A DNA stretch of 64,000 nucleotides from Ruminococcus flavefaciens (GCF_900116855.1 NZ_UETD01000014.1:1-64000), one strand, 5' to 3'. Positions 42,142 to 51,605 are shown, counted from the first letter of the stretch. Numbers and translations are program-made. The notes: generated by a model not told the origin, from the sequence alone.

Positions 42142-44811
42142 TTATCGAAGCATATCGATGGGGAAACCGCTGATGAGACCGAGGAGATATTCCTGGATAG
42201 CAAGAGCGTCATTAGCTGTTACGCCGCTGGAATTCTTCTGGTATACGTTAGCGTTTTCGAGACCCTGCTCGGTCATGTGGTTGGGATCGCTGCCCGAAAG
42301 ACCGAATCTGTTGGGGTTAGCCATATACTGCATGATGAGGATAGCATCAGCCAGCTCAACTGTACCGTCGCAGTTTGTATCGCCGAGGCGGAGGTTGCTG
42401 ACGGGCTTTACAGTAGTAGTTGTGGTAGTTGTAGTAGTTGTGACCTTGGTCGTTGTAGTTGTTGTGGTTGTTCTGGAAGTTGTTGTAGGTGTAGGAGTTA
42501 CGGTAGATGAACCCTTTTCTGTGTAAACAACGATGGAATCCATCTTGTATGATGAAACATTGGTCCACCATGTACCGAACTTGAGCTCGCCTAAGCTGTA
42601 AGCGAATGTTTTTGCAGCGCTTGCAGAGGGAGTCCATGTGATAGTAGCCTTGTTGCTGTTGATGGATTTATCCTGCTGAGCGTCATCGTCCATGTACCAG
42701 TAATCGGGAGCAACAGTTGTTGAAGAACCGAAGTTACCTACCCACTTGTCGATGTTGCCGTTTGCAGAGATGTTGAACTCTATCTTGGTAGCGTACTCGC
42801 CGCTGGGTATCTTGAAGTCAGCCCAGTCGAAGCCGATCATCTTGTCATCAGCACCGTCATCGAACTCGAGAGTCTTGTTGAGCTCTAACTTATAAACGCC
42901 GTTGCCGCCTGAAACAGAAGGAGTAGAGTTTGTTGAAGTAGTTACAACAGGGGGATTATATCTTGTAGTTGAGGTGGTTACTGAAGGTGTAGGTGTGCTG
43001 CTTCCGCCGCCGTCGAGAACTATCTTTTCGATAGTAACGCCGTCGCCCTGAGGCCACCAGATCATAGCCTTTACAGTTGAGCCGACATTTGAAGGAATAT
43101 CGTAGTCAACAACTACTTCCTTGTTAGCGTCTGCCTTTACGTTCTCAAACTCTACCTGCTCCCACGTGCCGGTATATGTACCGAAGCCGCCGGAAGCCTG
43201 TGTATCGTTGGTGTTTATCTTGAAGTAAAGTGTAGCCTTCTTAGCGCCCTGAGGAGCGAACTCAGCATAGCTGATAGGTCCGTCTTTGCCTTCCTCTGTA
43301 CCGACCTTCATATCGGAAGGAAGGAGAGTCTTTCCGCTGCCTGTTGAAGGACCGGGATTGTAGGAAGTGGTTGTGGTAACGATGCTCGGACCGGGATCGT
43401 TATAAGTTGTAGTTGTTACCTGAGGTGTAGGTGTGCTTCCGCCGCCGCTGTAGATCTTTGAAACACCGGGGATAGTGGAAACAGTTGAGCCTGTCTTGTA
43501 GAAGTGGTAAAGACCTGCTGCTGCACCAACGAGACCTGCGTTATAGTCAACAGCTACCTCGTTTGCCTGATAGTCGGAACGAACGTCAGCGTATCCGTCG
43601 CCGTTAGCCATCTTAGGACCGCCGCAGAGAGCGCCGACCAGCAGGTTCTTGTTAGGTGTTCCGTCATTTGCCGCGTCTGCATTTGCAGTGGGTGAAGCAG
43701 CTCTGTGGTGAGGATTCTTGGAAGAATTGTCCTTGAAACCAACGATAAGGCAATAGCTTCTTCCGTTCTGGAAAGCCTTGTCGCCTGTGAGGTACTGCAT
43801 CTGACCCTTAGCCCAGCCTGCGTCACCATGGTTGTACTTAGCAGCTACGAGAGTTGCCATCTGAGCGGTAGCATTGTGTCTTGCCGAGCCCCACTCGTCG
43901 TAGAACTTGTACTCGTTGCCGCCGCCGATCTCATGAACGCCGCCCCAGTTTCCTGTTGCTTCAGCCTTGAGGATAGAAGCACCGAGACCAACGTTCTCCC
44001 AGCAGTGTACATACCAGCCCTCGGGGCAGTTGCCAAGATCGCTGAGGTATTTCTGATCGTTTGTAGCCTTGTAGAGCCAGCCTGCTGCCCATGCGAGCTC
44101 ATCAGCAGAGCCGCTGGTGCCGCTTACATAGAAAGGAGCAACGGAATATGTTCCGGGGTTCTGCTTTGAAAAATTGTAGAGAGCCTCAGCGTACTTGAGG
44201 TCATCGGGATTACCGAAGTTTACATAGTTAGCTGCGAGAGCTGCCGCATACTCGGCAGTGATGTTTGCAGCACCGCCTGTAGTCCATACCATACGGCCTC
44301 TGTCGCCCTGAGTTTCGGGAGCGCCCCAGTACATATGGTCCTGATTTCCTTCGCCCTTTTCGATGAGGACCTTGGAAACGGTATTGCCGTTGAGCACTGT
44401 TGCGTCACGGAAGAATTTACAGAATTTGTCGGTTATTACTTTGAGGTGAGCGTCCTGTCCTGTAGCAGTGAAGGCGTCCTTGAATTCGTAGTAAGCCCAG
44501 CCCAGTGTAGCAGCTGCATAGCCCTGGGGCTGACCGAACATAACATGGTCGCCTGCGTCGTGGAAACCTCCGGGTACTTCGTCGCTGGTGTGGCAGTTGC
44601 CTCTCCATGAAATACCGCAGTCGGAGTTGTATCCGCACATATTTGCGTCATAAAGATAGAGGGAGTACTGAAGGAGCTTTGCGTAGTTATCACCGTCTGC
44701 CGCGTTTGCTGTGAGAGAGGGAGCACCGATGTTTGAGAGAGGTGCCGCAATCGAGGTGAGGGCGATAGCACTGCTTATGATGGCTGATTTCAGCCTGTTT
44801 AATTTGTTCAT
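42142..44811 (-). CDS. Secreted GH9 cellulase with beta-sandwich modules and dockerin
   Basis: An endo- or processive cellulase of 889 residues. After the signal peptide (about 1-37) the GH9 domain (about 40-440) follows; D85 and D88 in GGFHDAGDH are the nucleophilic-water aspartates and E418 in ANEVAVDYNAG is the acid. A first module (about 480-610), a Pro/Thr linker and a second beta-sandwich module (about 650-770), both likely carbohydrate-binding, come next. A Thr-rich linker and a dockerin end the protein. The second calcium loop of the dockerin (NANVYQKNSSGVTANDAL) lacks most Asp ligands. It follows a second GH9 gene but has its own promoter. Confidence 0.95.
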   Translation of the reverse strand: MNKLNRLKSAIISSAIALTSIAAPLSNIGAPSLTANAADGDNYAKLLQYSLYLYDANMCGYNSDCGISWRGNCHTSDEVPGGFHDAGDHVMFGQPQGYAAATLGWAYYEFKDAFTATGQDAHLKVITDKFCKFFRDATVLNGNTVSKVLIEKGEGNQDHMYWGAPETQGDRGRMVWTTGGAANITAEYAAALAANYVNFGNPDDLKYAEALYNFSKQNPGTYSVAPFYVSGTSGSADELAWAAGWLYKATNDQKYLSDLGNCPEGWYVHCWENVGLGASILKAEATGNWGGVHEIGGGNEYKFYDEWGSARHNATAQMATLVAAKYNHGDAGWAKGQMQYLTGDKAFQNGRSYCLIVGFKDNSSKNPHHRAASPTANADAANDGTPNKNLLVGALCGGPKMANGDGYADVRSDYQANEVAVDYNAGLVGAAAGLYHFYKTGSTVSTIPGVSKIYSGGGSTPTPQVTTTTYNDPGPSIVTTTTSYNPGPSTGSGKTLLPSDMKVGTEEGKDGPISYAEFAPQGAKKATLYFKINTNDTQASGGFGTYTGTWEQVEFENVKADANKEVVVDYDIPSNVGSTVKAMIWWPQGDGVTIEKIVLDGGGSSTPTPSVTTSTTRYNPPVVTTSTNSTPSVSGGNGVYKLELNKTLEFDDGADDKMIGFDWADFKIPSGEYATKIEFNISANGNIDKWVGNFGSSTTVAPDYWYMDDDAQQDKSINSNKATITWTPSASAAKTFAYSLGELKFGTWWTNVSSYKMDSIVVYTEKGSSTVTPTPTTTSRTTTTTTTTKVTTTTTTTTTTVKPVSNLRLGDTNCDGTVELADAILIMQYMANPNRFGLSGSDPNHMTEQGLENANVYQKNSSGVTANDALAIQEYLLGLISGFPIDMLR

Positions 44812-44860
44812 GTTATCACACTTCTTTCAATATGATCTGCCTATAATATGTCTTACACCC

Positions 44861-44914
44861 ATTATACAAGGTTTGCCTTGAAATTTGGTAACAAAAGAGT
44901 AACAAAAAGGTTAC
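44861..44914 (-). promoter_or_regulatory. Promoter and candidate operator region of the GH9 gene
   Basis: Minus strand TATAAT (44866-44861) has no good sigma-A -35. Instead, GTTACC followed by 17 bp and TTGTAT is present. An inverted repeat CAAGG-CAAA-CCTTG (44880-44867) abuts the -10. GTTAC/GTAAC motifs lie at 44888, 44899 and 44910, spaced exactly 11 bp. These suggest regulated expression by an alternative factor or activator. Confidence 0.5.
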
Positions 44915-45018
44915 AATACGATTAATTTCAAAGGATTATTCATAATTTCGTCATAGTGTGCAAAAACATCTGTTGAGCGTTGTGCATAATTGCCATGGAT
45001 TTTACGCAGAAAAAGTGT

Positions 45019-45063
45019 AAAAAATCAGGCTCGCACAGAACAGAAGTTCTGCACAAGCCTGAG
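45019..45063 (-). terminator. Terminator of the upstream GH9 gene
   Basis: Minus strand CAGGCTTGTGCAGAAC pairs imperfectly with GTTCTGTGCGAGCCTG, followed by ATTTTTTAC. Confidence 0.9.
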
Positions 45064-45090
45064 AGGTGGTCATTCAATTATGGGAAACTA

Positions 45091-47637
45091 TCACAGAGAT
45101 GGTATGAGGTGGAGGAGGAACTTCTGGATAGTAAGTGCGTCATCGGCGGTGAGACCGTCACCGTTGATATCGCCGTTTATTCTGCCCTGAGGAGTCAGAG
45201 CCATGCTGTCTGTGCCGCCCTCGGCGTACTTGTTGGGGTTAGCCATTGACTGCATTATGAGTATGGCGTCAGCCAGCTCTATGCTTCCGTCGCAGTTTGC
45301 ATCGCCCTTGACAGCGCTTGCCTTGGTCATCAGCACATCGTAATACATGGTATTGGGCTTGCCGCCGTCCCTGATGTCCTCATTGACCTCAACAAAGGTA
45401 TAGCCGTCAGCCTTTGCTGTGATCATATCCACATTGACTGTTTTCCTGTCCTTGAATGTATCGCAGGTGTAGGTCATGGGATTGCCGTTAGCGGCATCGA
45501 GTTTAACATAGACATGATCGTAAGGATCAGCTATATGGAGTCCCGAATCCTCGGGGAGAGAAATGAGACCGTTTACGCGGAATGAGAGCTCAGGGTTCTT
45601 TACGAGCTCGCCCGTGTCCTTGTCCTTTATTGTAAAAATAAAGGTATAGGGTTCGGTCTTATCTGCTCCCTTGACGGTTATGTTGTGCTTGAAGTCTGCG
45701 AACTCTAAATCGCGGTTCTGAGAGTCGGTGTATGTGCCGTAGAACATTACCGTATAATCGCCGGGCTCCAGCTCATTAGCCTGTCTGCCCTGCCAGATAG
45801 CGCCGTTATCTCCGTTTATGGTTACAGCAGCGGGATCAAGTGTGATATTGTCCACGATGAAGGGATCGCCGTAGATGATACCTGCTCTTGAGCCGCCTTC
45901 TGCCTCCTGCCAGCGTGTCTCGGAGCGAACCTTTACGGAAATGCCCGTAAGGTCGAGGCTCTCGCCGACAGTGTACTCTGTCTTTGCAGGATAGGAGATG
46001 ATCTCCTGAACAACATAACTGGGTCTTGCTGTTATAGTCACGAGGGGCTGTGTAACAGTTGTGGTGGTAGTTGTCGTAGTTGTAGAAGTTGTTGTTGTGG
46101 TAGTAGTGGTAGTTACGGGTTCTGCTGAACCGAACTTGAAATCAGCGTTGATCTCGCTTACCTGCTTAGCAAGGGCGGGCATTGAGGAAGCGTCGCCGCC
46201 GTAGAGGTTTGCGATGCCTGCACAGGCGATAGCGAAGCAGCCGTTATAGTCCAGAGCACCTTCGGTGTACTGGTACTTGTCGGTATGATCCTGATATCCG
46301 CTGGAGTCGTCGCCGCCTACGAGGAGACCGTAGGCTGTGTACTTGGCAGAAGGATTTGAGGCAGCTCCCGAGGCGTCGGTTCCGGGGTTAGCTGCACGGT
46401 GGTGGATATGTACGGGCCACTTGCTGCCATATCCCAGCAGGAAGCTGTATCCCAGATTATTGTCGCCGAGGATGTGATCCATCTGGTACTTTGCAGCCTT
46501 TGCGTAATCTGCATTTGCGTCACCGTTTGCAAGAGCGAGAGCGTCCATCTGTTTAGCGCAGTTGTAGCGTGAAGCGCCCCAGCCGCCGGCGTTGTAGGTG
46601 CCTACTTTCAGGTCGCCCTGATTTTTGAGCTCATACTGAAGCTCATCGGCGTATGCCTTATCTCCCGTAGCCTTGTACATGAGAGCGGAATAGCCCTGCC
46701 ATACCTTGTCCCACGAGAATACCCAGCCGTCGTACTGGCTGTTGCCATAGTCGCCGTTTTTGCCGATGCGGGAAGGCTTGCTGCCTGCGTCGTTGACCCA
46801 GAGCCATGCCTGAGCCATAGCCTCCTCGTCCTGATACTGTGCAGCGGTGTCATAAAATCCGCCGATACCGCCGGAGTTATTGCCGACGTGCTTCTGACCG
46901 AAGTCCAGCAAAGCCTTTGCGTACTTCAGACACTCTGCGGAATATGTGGGGTCGGAGTCCTTGAGGACATATGCTGTACCTGCCAGACCTGCTGCCATCT
47001 CGCAGCATACCGACGAGTTGTTATCGCCTGCTGTGAGCCAGTATATGGGTCTTTCGTAGGTCTGCACCTCGGGTGACGACCATATGCCGTGGTCTGTGCC
47101 GCCGTTGGCAACAACGTGTGCAACAGCGCCTACACTGCCCGAGCCGTCGAGGAATGTTGTCTTCATAAGGTAATCGGCACCCCATTTCAGCTCATAGATG
47201 AGGTGGTCCTTGCAGCCTGCCTTTTCATATACGCCGGGATTGAGGTAGTCCGAGAGCGCAAGGCTGTTCAGGGCGAAGCCGATGGTGAGGTTGAATTTTA
47301 TGTGGTCGCCTGCGTCGTGGAAGCCGCCCGAAACGTCCACTTTTCCGTCGCCGTCAGGATCAACGAGGGATTTGAGTGAGCCGTCCAGACTTCCCACAGA
47401 AGCCTGTGCATCATAGGTGTGACAGTCACCGCGCCATGTGAGCGGACCGTCGGTAATGCCCTTGCCGCAGGCATTTGCGTCATACATATAAAGTGACATA
47501 GCAAGCGCTTTATAGTAGTCATTGTCAGCTGCGCCGGCAGTCATGGGACTGAATGTTGTCACCGCCGATGTCAGTGCTATGGCAGCGGATGCGGATACAG
47601 CAGTCAGCTTTTTGATGATAGTGTTTTTTAGTCTCAA
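45091..47637 (-). CDS. Secreted GH9 cellulase with Ig-like modules and dockerin
   Basis: A cellulase of 848 residues. The TTG at 47637, 8 nt after GAGGAG, gives a good signal peptide (MRLKNTIIKKLTAVSASAAI...); the ATG at 47655 has no ribosome site. The GH9 domain (about 38-480) has D108 and D111 in GGFHDAGDH, preceded by an insertion with a calcium-loop-like DPDGDGKVD, and the late YTEGALDYNG with the catalytic Glu. After a Thr linker come a Big-like domain (about 540-660), a second beta domain (about 660-770) and a dockerin with two intact calcium loops (GDANCDGSIELAD, GDINGDGLTADD). Its -35 region is poor, so activation is likely. Confidence 0.95.
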   Translation of the reverse strand: MRLKNTIIKKLTAVSASAAIALTSAVTTFSPMTAGAADNDYYKALAMSLYMYDANACGKGITDGPLTWRGDCHTYDAQASVGSLDGSLKSLVDPDGDGKVDVSGGFHDAGDHIKFNLTIGFALNSLALSDYLNPGVYEKAGCKDHLIYELKWGADYLMKTTFLDGSGSVGAVAHVVANGGTDHGIWSSPEVQTYERPIYWLTAGDNNSSVCCEMAAGLAGTAYVLKDSDPTYSAECLKYAKALLDFGQKHVGNNSGGIGGFYDTAAQYQDEEAMAQAWLWVNDAGSKPSRIGKNGDYGNSQYDGWVFSWDKVWQGYSALMYKATGDKAYADELQYELKNQGDLKVGTYNAGGWGASRYNCAKQMDALALANGDANADYAKAAKYQMDHILGDNNLGYSFLLGYGSKWPVHIHHRAANPGTDASGAASNPSAKYTAYGLLVGGDDSSGYQDHTDKYQYTEGALDYNGCFAIACAGIANLYGGDASSMPALAKQVSEINADFKFGSAEPVTTTTTTTTTSTTTTTTTTTVTQPLVTITARPSYVVQEIISYPAKTEYTVGESLDLTGISVKVRSETRWQEAEGGSRAGIIYGDPFIVDNITLDPAAVTINGDNGAIWQGRQANELEPGDYTVMFYGTYTDSQNRDLEFADFKHNITVKGADKTEPYTFIFTIKDKDTGELVKNPELSFRVNGLISLPEDSGLHIADPYDHVYVKLDAANGNPMTYTCDTFKDRKTVNVDMITAKADGYTFVEVNEDIRDGGKPNTMYYDVLMTKASAVKGDANCDGSIELADAILIMQSMANPNKYAEGGTDSMALTPQGRINGDINGDGLTADDALTIQKFLLHLIPSL

Positions 47638-47865
47638 TTTCCATTCTCCTCTCATTATATAATGAATAAGTAAGGGGAAACTGCCTGAGGTCACAGTTTC
47701 CATGTTACTATTATAACATAATTATCGCTGATTTTGTGAACAATGTGTGTAATTTAGCACAAAAAGCAACATATTTGGAGAATGTATCAAAAAACGCACT
47801 CGCCATTTGTTATATTTTACTATCATAAAAAGAGCATATCCCCCGTAAAGGACGCTGTGAGGGTA

Positions 47866-47908
47866 TAAAAAGCCCCCGAGCACCCGATGGGGATACTCAG
47901 GGGGGATT
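47866..47908 (-). terminator. Terminator of the solute-binding protein gene
   Basis: Minus strand CCCCCCTGAGTATCCCC pairs imperfectly with GGGTGCTCGGGGG, then CTTTTTATA. Between here and the GH9 start (47638-47865) only the AT-rich GH9 promoter region is seen, with TATAAT at 47715-47710. Confidence 0.85.
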
Positions 47909-49312
47909 TTATGATAAGCTGTTGAGCTTTGATACCTCGCCGTCTATGGCAGGAGACAATTCGTCGCGGAGCTGCTCATATGTCTTGCTTATGGAGTCTG
48001 TTTCCGTTATTTTCTGCATAATTCCGCGGCTGTCGGGTGTATAGTTGCCGTTGCCGCTCATTGCTTCGCCCATGCCCCAGCCGCAGTCGAACACGGGAGT
48101 CACCTTTGAAAGGTCGAGGTATTCCTGCAATGCGTTGTACTGCTCCTCGGTGATGAAGCTTCTGAATGAGCCCGAGGCGTTCTTCTGCTGCACAAGAGCC
48201 TGTTCCTTTGCGGCAGCTTTCATGGTCTCGTCGGACGCTGCAAGGCGTTCGCACTTGAGATAGGTCGCCACAGCCTTGCCCTTCTGCGAGTTCTTCACCA
48301 GCATACGGGCATTCACGTCGCAGGAGATGTAGTTTTTATCCGCGTCGGGCGACTTGGGGAAGGGAACTATCATCAGGTCTGCTTCGGGATTTGCGGCATT
48401 GGAAATGCCCAGAGACCAGCTTCCCGAGGCGTAGAACAGGGTATTGAGGTCGGAGGGGAAGGTGTCGCGGAGAGTGCTGCTGTACCAGCCGTTGTTCTTT
48501 ATTTCGCTCATAAGACCCACAGCCTTGCCTATCTCGGCGTCGCCGATGTTGTTGCTGAATGATACACCGTCAAAGCCGACAACGGTATGTCCCGTTGAGG
48601 CGAGGGCAGCCTGTCCGTACCAGCCGTTAATGCCGTATCTCGGGGCATCGGGCTGATTGTTCCTGAATTTTTCTATCATGCCCTTCATGGCGTTCCAGTC
48701 CCACTTGCCCTCCTGCCAGAGCTTTCTCGGGTCGTCAAGTCCCTCGGACTCCATGAGCTTTCTGCTGTATGTCAGGACTGCGGGCTCGGAAATCGAGTAG
48801 GGCACCACATAGTGCTGTCCCTTGTAAGCGAACATATCCGTCACATCTGACATATCCGACCACAAGCCGTCATCCATGCCCATGTAGGTGAAATAGGGGT
48901 CCAGCGGGTCAAAGAGCCCTGCCGTGGTGCCGTTGGGGAATGCTCCTGCCTCGCAGGGGAACATATCCACGGCCTCGCCCGAATTTCTCATTGAGGAAAG
49001 TCTTTCGTACTTGTCCTTGGGGGAGGTGTAAACGCAGTTTATCCTGCCGCCGAAGATATCCTCGAATAAAGTCAGAGCAGCGGAGCGCTGTCCGCCGGGC
49101 TGAGGGTTCAGGTCATAGTCCGCCAGCCATGTTATCTCCATTTCGGAGTTTGCAGCCGCAGGACTGCCGTCATACTGAGTGGCAGCAGGGGTGGTGCTTT
49201 CGGTGGCGGGCTGTGTATCGCTGCTGCTGTTCTTCTTGCTGCTGCAGGCAGCCGCAGCTGTGAGGACTGCCGCCGCACAGGCAATGACGGACAGTCTCCT
49301 TTTATTCAACAT
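47909..49312 (-). CDS. Extracellular solute-binding lipoprotein (ABC transporter, family 1-like)
   Basis: A 467-residue lipoprotein. The signal MLNKRRLSVIACAAAVLTAAAAC ends at the acylated cysteine. After a Ser/Thr spacer the sequence has the mixed alpha/beta pattern of family 1 binding proteins, with EITWLADYD at the start, FAYKGQHYVVPYSISEPAVLTYSRKLME and FYASGSWSLGISN later. Such proteins usually bind sugars or oligosaccharides. No permease or ATPase gene is adjacent, so it would work with transporters elsewhere. Its location behind two cellulase genes hints at cello-oligosaccharides, but that is inference. The ATG at 49312 follows AGGAG. Confidence 0.8.
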   Translation of the reverse strand: MLNKRRLSVIACAAAVLTAAAACSSKKNSSSDTQPATESTTPAATQYDGSPAAANSEMEITWLADYDLNPQPGGQRSAALTLFEDIFGGRINCVYTSPKDKYERLSSMRNSGEAVDMFPCEAGAFPNGTTAGLFDPLDPYFTYMGMDDGLWSDMSDVTDMFAYKGQHYVVPYSISEPAVLTYSRKLMESEGLDDPRKLWQEGKWDWNAMKGMIEKFRNNQPDAPRYGINGWYGQAALASTGHTVVGFDGVSFSNNIGDAEIGKAVGLMSEIKNNGWYSSTLRDTFPSDLNTLFYASGSWSLGISNAANPEADLMIVPFPKSPDADKNYISCDVNARMLVKNSQKGKAVATYLKCERLAASDETMKAAAKEQALVQQKNASGSFRSFITEEQYNALQEYLDLSKVTPVFDCGWGMGEAMSGNGNYTPDSRGIMQKITETDSISKTYEQLRDELSPAIDGEVSKLNSLS

Positions 49313-49368
49313 ATAATATAACTCCTTTCGGGAACACTGCATAATGAGTCATTTTTTCGCTGAATATT

Positions 49369-49397
49369 ATTATACTCGTTCTGGAGGAATGTGTCAA
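49369..49397 (-). promoter_or_regulatory. Promoter of the solute-binding protein gene
   Basis: Minus strand TTGACA (49397-49392), 17-bp spacer, TATAAT (49374-49369). The 49398-49557 gap shows no gene. Confidence 0.88.
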
Positions 49398-49557
49398 GGA
49401 ATATAATGTTAACGAGGAGAAATGATAGGGCGCGGAAAAACGTTGCTTTTTTCCATTGTAATACGATGGCGGCATGACTTCTTTGTTAAAAAGCTCCAAA
49501 AATACTGCCTGTTATATGTCAAGTTGTTAAAAAAATGCGGAATTGGTGTAATTTTGC

Positions 49558-49586
49558 GTGACATTTCATTTAACCTGTGATATAAT
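49558..49586 (+). promoter_or_regulatory. Promoter of the VanY-like gene
   Basis: GTGACA at 49558-49563, 17-bp spacer ending TGTGA, TATAAT at 49581-49586. Confidence 0.8.
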
Positions 49587-49659
49587 GTTAGTAGATATTT
49601 ATATGGGCGGCTCATGCTGTCTGTACTATAATAACATATGCAGTGAAAGGGATTTTAAT

Positions 49660-50772
49660 ATGGACAATAACAGATATGATTCACATCGTCCCCGCAAAAG
49701 AGTATCCCGTCAGACGCTGAGAAGACGACAGTTGACTGCTCTCTTCGTAATAGCGCTTCTGGTGCTCCTTTTCGTTCTGCTTGTGGCTCATGCCTGCTCG
49801 GATAACGGAAAGAAAGACGGTAAGGGAAAGACTAAAACACCCGTGACTACTATAACCACTACGGCAACTGCTACCGACCCTGCTATCACAACAACAGCGG
49901 TCACTACTACGGCAACTCTTACAGAGCCCGTAAACAACAGCGATTTCAAGCTGGATAAGTATTCGGTATTCCTTGGCGTCGGCGAGACCGATATGCCCAG
50001 AGTTCAGGGCTATCCCGACGGCATGGGCGAAGCGGATGAGCGCTGGTCCTCAGGAGACCCGACTATTGCCACTGTTGACAGCATCGGCAATATCACAGGC
50101 GTAAAGCCCGGTACCTGCTACGTTACTCTCAGGTCTGCAACAGACTCCACACAGGAAGTAATGATTAAGGTTACCGTCCGCGGAGAAGCAACAGATGATA
50201 CAGCGTCGCCTCAGTCGAATACGGCTGAGGCACCCGAGCCCCCTGTTTATGATGCAGAGGGGCTTACTTATATAAAGGGGGTCCTCATAGTCAACAAGAG
50301 CTACGGTCTCCCCGCAACATTCGACCCTAAGCTTGACCCTTTGTGCTATCAGCAGTTTCAGGCTCTTTCGGGAGCCGCTGCCAAGGAGGACCTGAGCATC
50401 TATATCGGCTCCAGCTACCGCTCCTACCACGATCAGGAGATAATCTACGACAACTACGTCAAGAGCGACGGAGTTGACAAGGCGGACACCTATTCCGCCC
50501 GCCCGGGTTATTCCGAGCATCAGACGGGACTGGTCATAGACTGCAATACCATTGACGATGCCTTCGGCGCTACGCCCGAAGCAGCATGGCTGGCACAGCA
50601 CGCACATGAGTACGGCTTCATAATCCGCTATCCTCAGGGAAAAGAGGACATCACAGGCTATCAGTACGAGCCTTGGCACATAAGATATGTGGGCTCAAAG
50701 ATTGCTACCGAGATGTACAACAGCGGACAGTGCCTTGAGGAGTACCTTGGCGTTGATTCAAAATATGAGTGA
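49660..50772 (+). CDS. VanY-like D-alanyl-D-alanine carboxypeptidase with Ig-like domain
   Basis: Removes the terminal D-Ala from peptidoglycan stem peptides outside the membrane. The 370-residue protein has a basic N-terminus, one membrane anchor (about 26-46), a Thr-rich linker, a Big_2-like domain (about 100-172, GDPTIATVDSIGNITGVKPG) and a zinc peptidase domain (about 200-360). The zinc ligands are H287 and D294 in SEHQTGLVID and H340 in EPWHIRYVG; E337 is the general base. It lacks van regulatory genes nearby, so a housekeeping wall role is more likely than vancomycin resistance. The ATG follows AAAGGG. Confidence 0.88.
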   Translation: MDNNRYDSHRPRKRVSRQTLRRRQLTALFVIALLVLLFVLLVAHACSDNGKKDGKGKTKTPVTTITTTATATDPAITTTAVTTTATLTEPVNNSDFKLDKYSVFLGVGETDMPRVQGYPDGMGEADERWSSGDPTIATVDSIGNITGVKPGTCYVTLRSATDSTQEVMIKVTVRGEATDDTASPQSNTAEAPEPPVYDAEGLTYIKGVLIVNKSYGLPATFDPKLDPLCYQQFQALSGAAAKEDLSIYIGSSYRSYHDQEIIYDNYVKSDGVDKADTYSARPGYSEHQTGLVIDCNTIDDAFGATPEAAWLAQHAHEYGFIIRYPQGKEDITGYQYEPWHIRYVGSKIATEMYNSGQCLEEYLGVDSKYE

Positions 50773-50774
50773 CA

Positions 50775-50808
50775 AAAGTCCCTGTCGTCAGACAGGGTTT
50801 TTTATTGC
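50775..50808 (+). terminator. Terminator of the VanY-like gene
   Basis: CCCTGTC-GTCA-GACAGGG followed by TTTTTTATT. Confidence 0.9.
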
Positions 50809-50812
50809 CGCC

Positions 50813-50842
50813 TTGACAGAGGGGCGCGGGATATGATAATAT
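50813..50842 (+). promoter_or_regulatory. Promoter of rsmE
   Basis: TTGACA at 50813-50818, 18-bp spacer, TAATAT at 50837-50842. Confidence 0.6.
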
Positions 50843-50875
50843 TGTTTTAATATGAATTGTAACGAGGTGCTTGCT

Positions 50876-51601
50876 ATGCCGAGATTTTTCAGAAATGAGA
50901 TAGATGAGGACAATATCGTGCTTACGGGCGACGATGCCAACCATATCGGCAGGTCGCTGAGAATGAGAGTGGGGGAGGAGATAACCGTCTGCTGCAACGG
51001 TACGGATTATCGCTGCAATATCGGCAGCATTACCGCAGATGCCGTATATCTCGACCTCATCGAGAAGCACAGGTGCGCCGCAGAGCCCGATATATCGGTG
51101 ACTCTGTTTCAGGCTGTGCCCAAGCTTGACAAGCTGGAATACATCATACAGAAAAGCGTGGAGCTGGGCGCCGCAAGGATAGTTCCCGTGCTGACAAGGC
51201 GCTGTGTATCCCGTCCTGACGAGAAGGACTTCGCTAAGAAGAAGCTGCCGAGACTGTGCAGGATAGCCGAGGAGGCTGCAAAGCAGTCGGGCAGGGGGAT
51301 AATCCCGGAGGTGACACCGCTGGTAAGCTTCAGGGAGAGCGTTAAGATGAGCAGCTCTCTTGACCGCAGCATTCTCCTCTATGAGGAGGAGGGCGGACGC
51401 TCCTTCGGAGAGGTGGACTTTGACGGCATAAAGACCGCAGGACTCTTTATCGGAAGCGAGGGCGGCTTCGACAAGGAGGAGGCTGACGCACTGGTGGAAG
51501 CAGGTGCGGAAAGGGTCTGGCTGGGCAAAAGAATACTGCGTTGTGAAACTGCACCAATAACTGCCCTTTCAATTTTGATGTTTTTAACAAATAATATGTA
51601 A
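50876..51601 (+). CDS. rsmE: 16S rRNA (uracil-1498-N3)-methyltransferase
   Basis: A SPOUT-class methyltransferase that modifies U1498 of 16S rRNA. The 241-residue protein starts MPRFFRNEI, has a PUA-like N-terminal domain (about 1-70, DDANHIGRSLRMRVGE) and the SPOUT domain with FQAVPKLDKLEYIIQKSVELG, then FIGSEGGFDKEE and LGKRILRCETAPITAL, which form the knot and SAM site. The ATG at 50876 follows GAGGTG by 6 nt; the in-frame ATG at 50852 has no ribosome site. The usual neighbour prmA is absent. Confidence 0.93.
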   Translation: MPRFFRNEIDEDNIVLTGDDANHIGRSLRMRVGEEITVCCNGTDYRCNIGSITADAVYLDLIEKHRCAAEPDISVTLFQAVPKLDKLEYIIQKSVELGAARIVPVLTRRCVSRPDEKDFAKKKLPRLCRIAEEAAKQSGRGIIPEVTPLVSFRESVKMSSSLDRSILLYEEEGGRSFGEVDFDGIKTAGLFIGSEGGFDKEEADALVEAGAERVWLGKRILRCETAPITALSILMFLTNNM

Positions 51602-51605
51602 AGAG

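Noticed and set aside
2241..47637. Scaffoldin or cohesin gene expected beside dockerin enzymes
   Set aside because: All long frames were checked by eye and none shows cohesin-type repeats. The scaffold, if any, lies outside the window.
49660..50772. Vancomycin-resistance cluster
   Set aside because: Only a VanY-like peptidase is present. No vanHAX, vanS or vanR genes are nearby.
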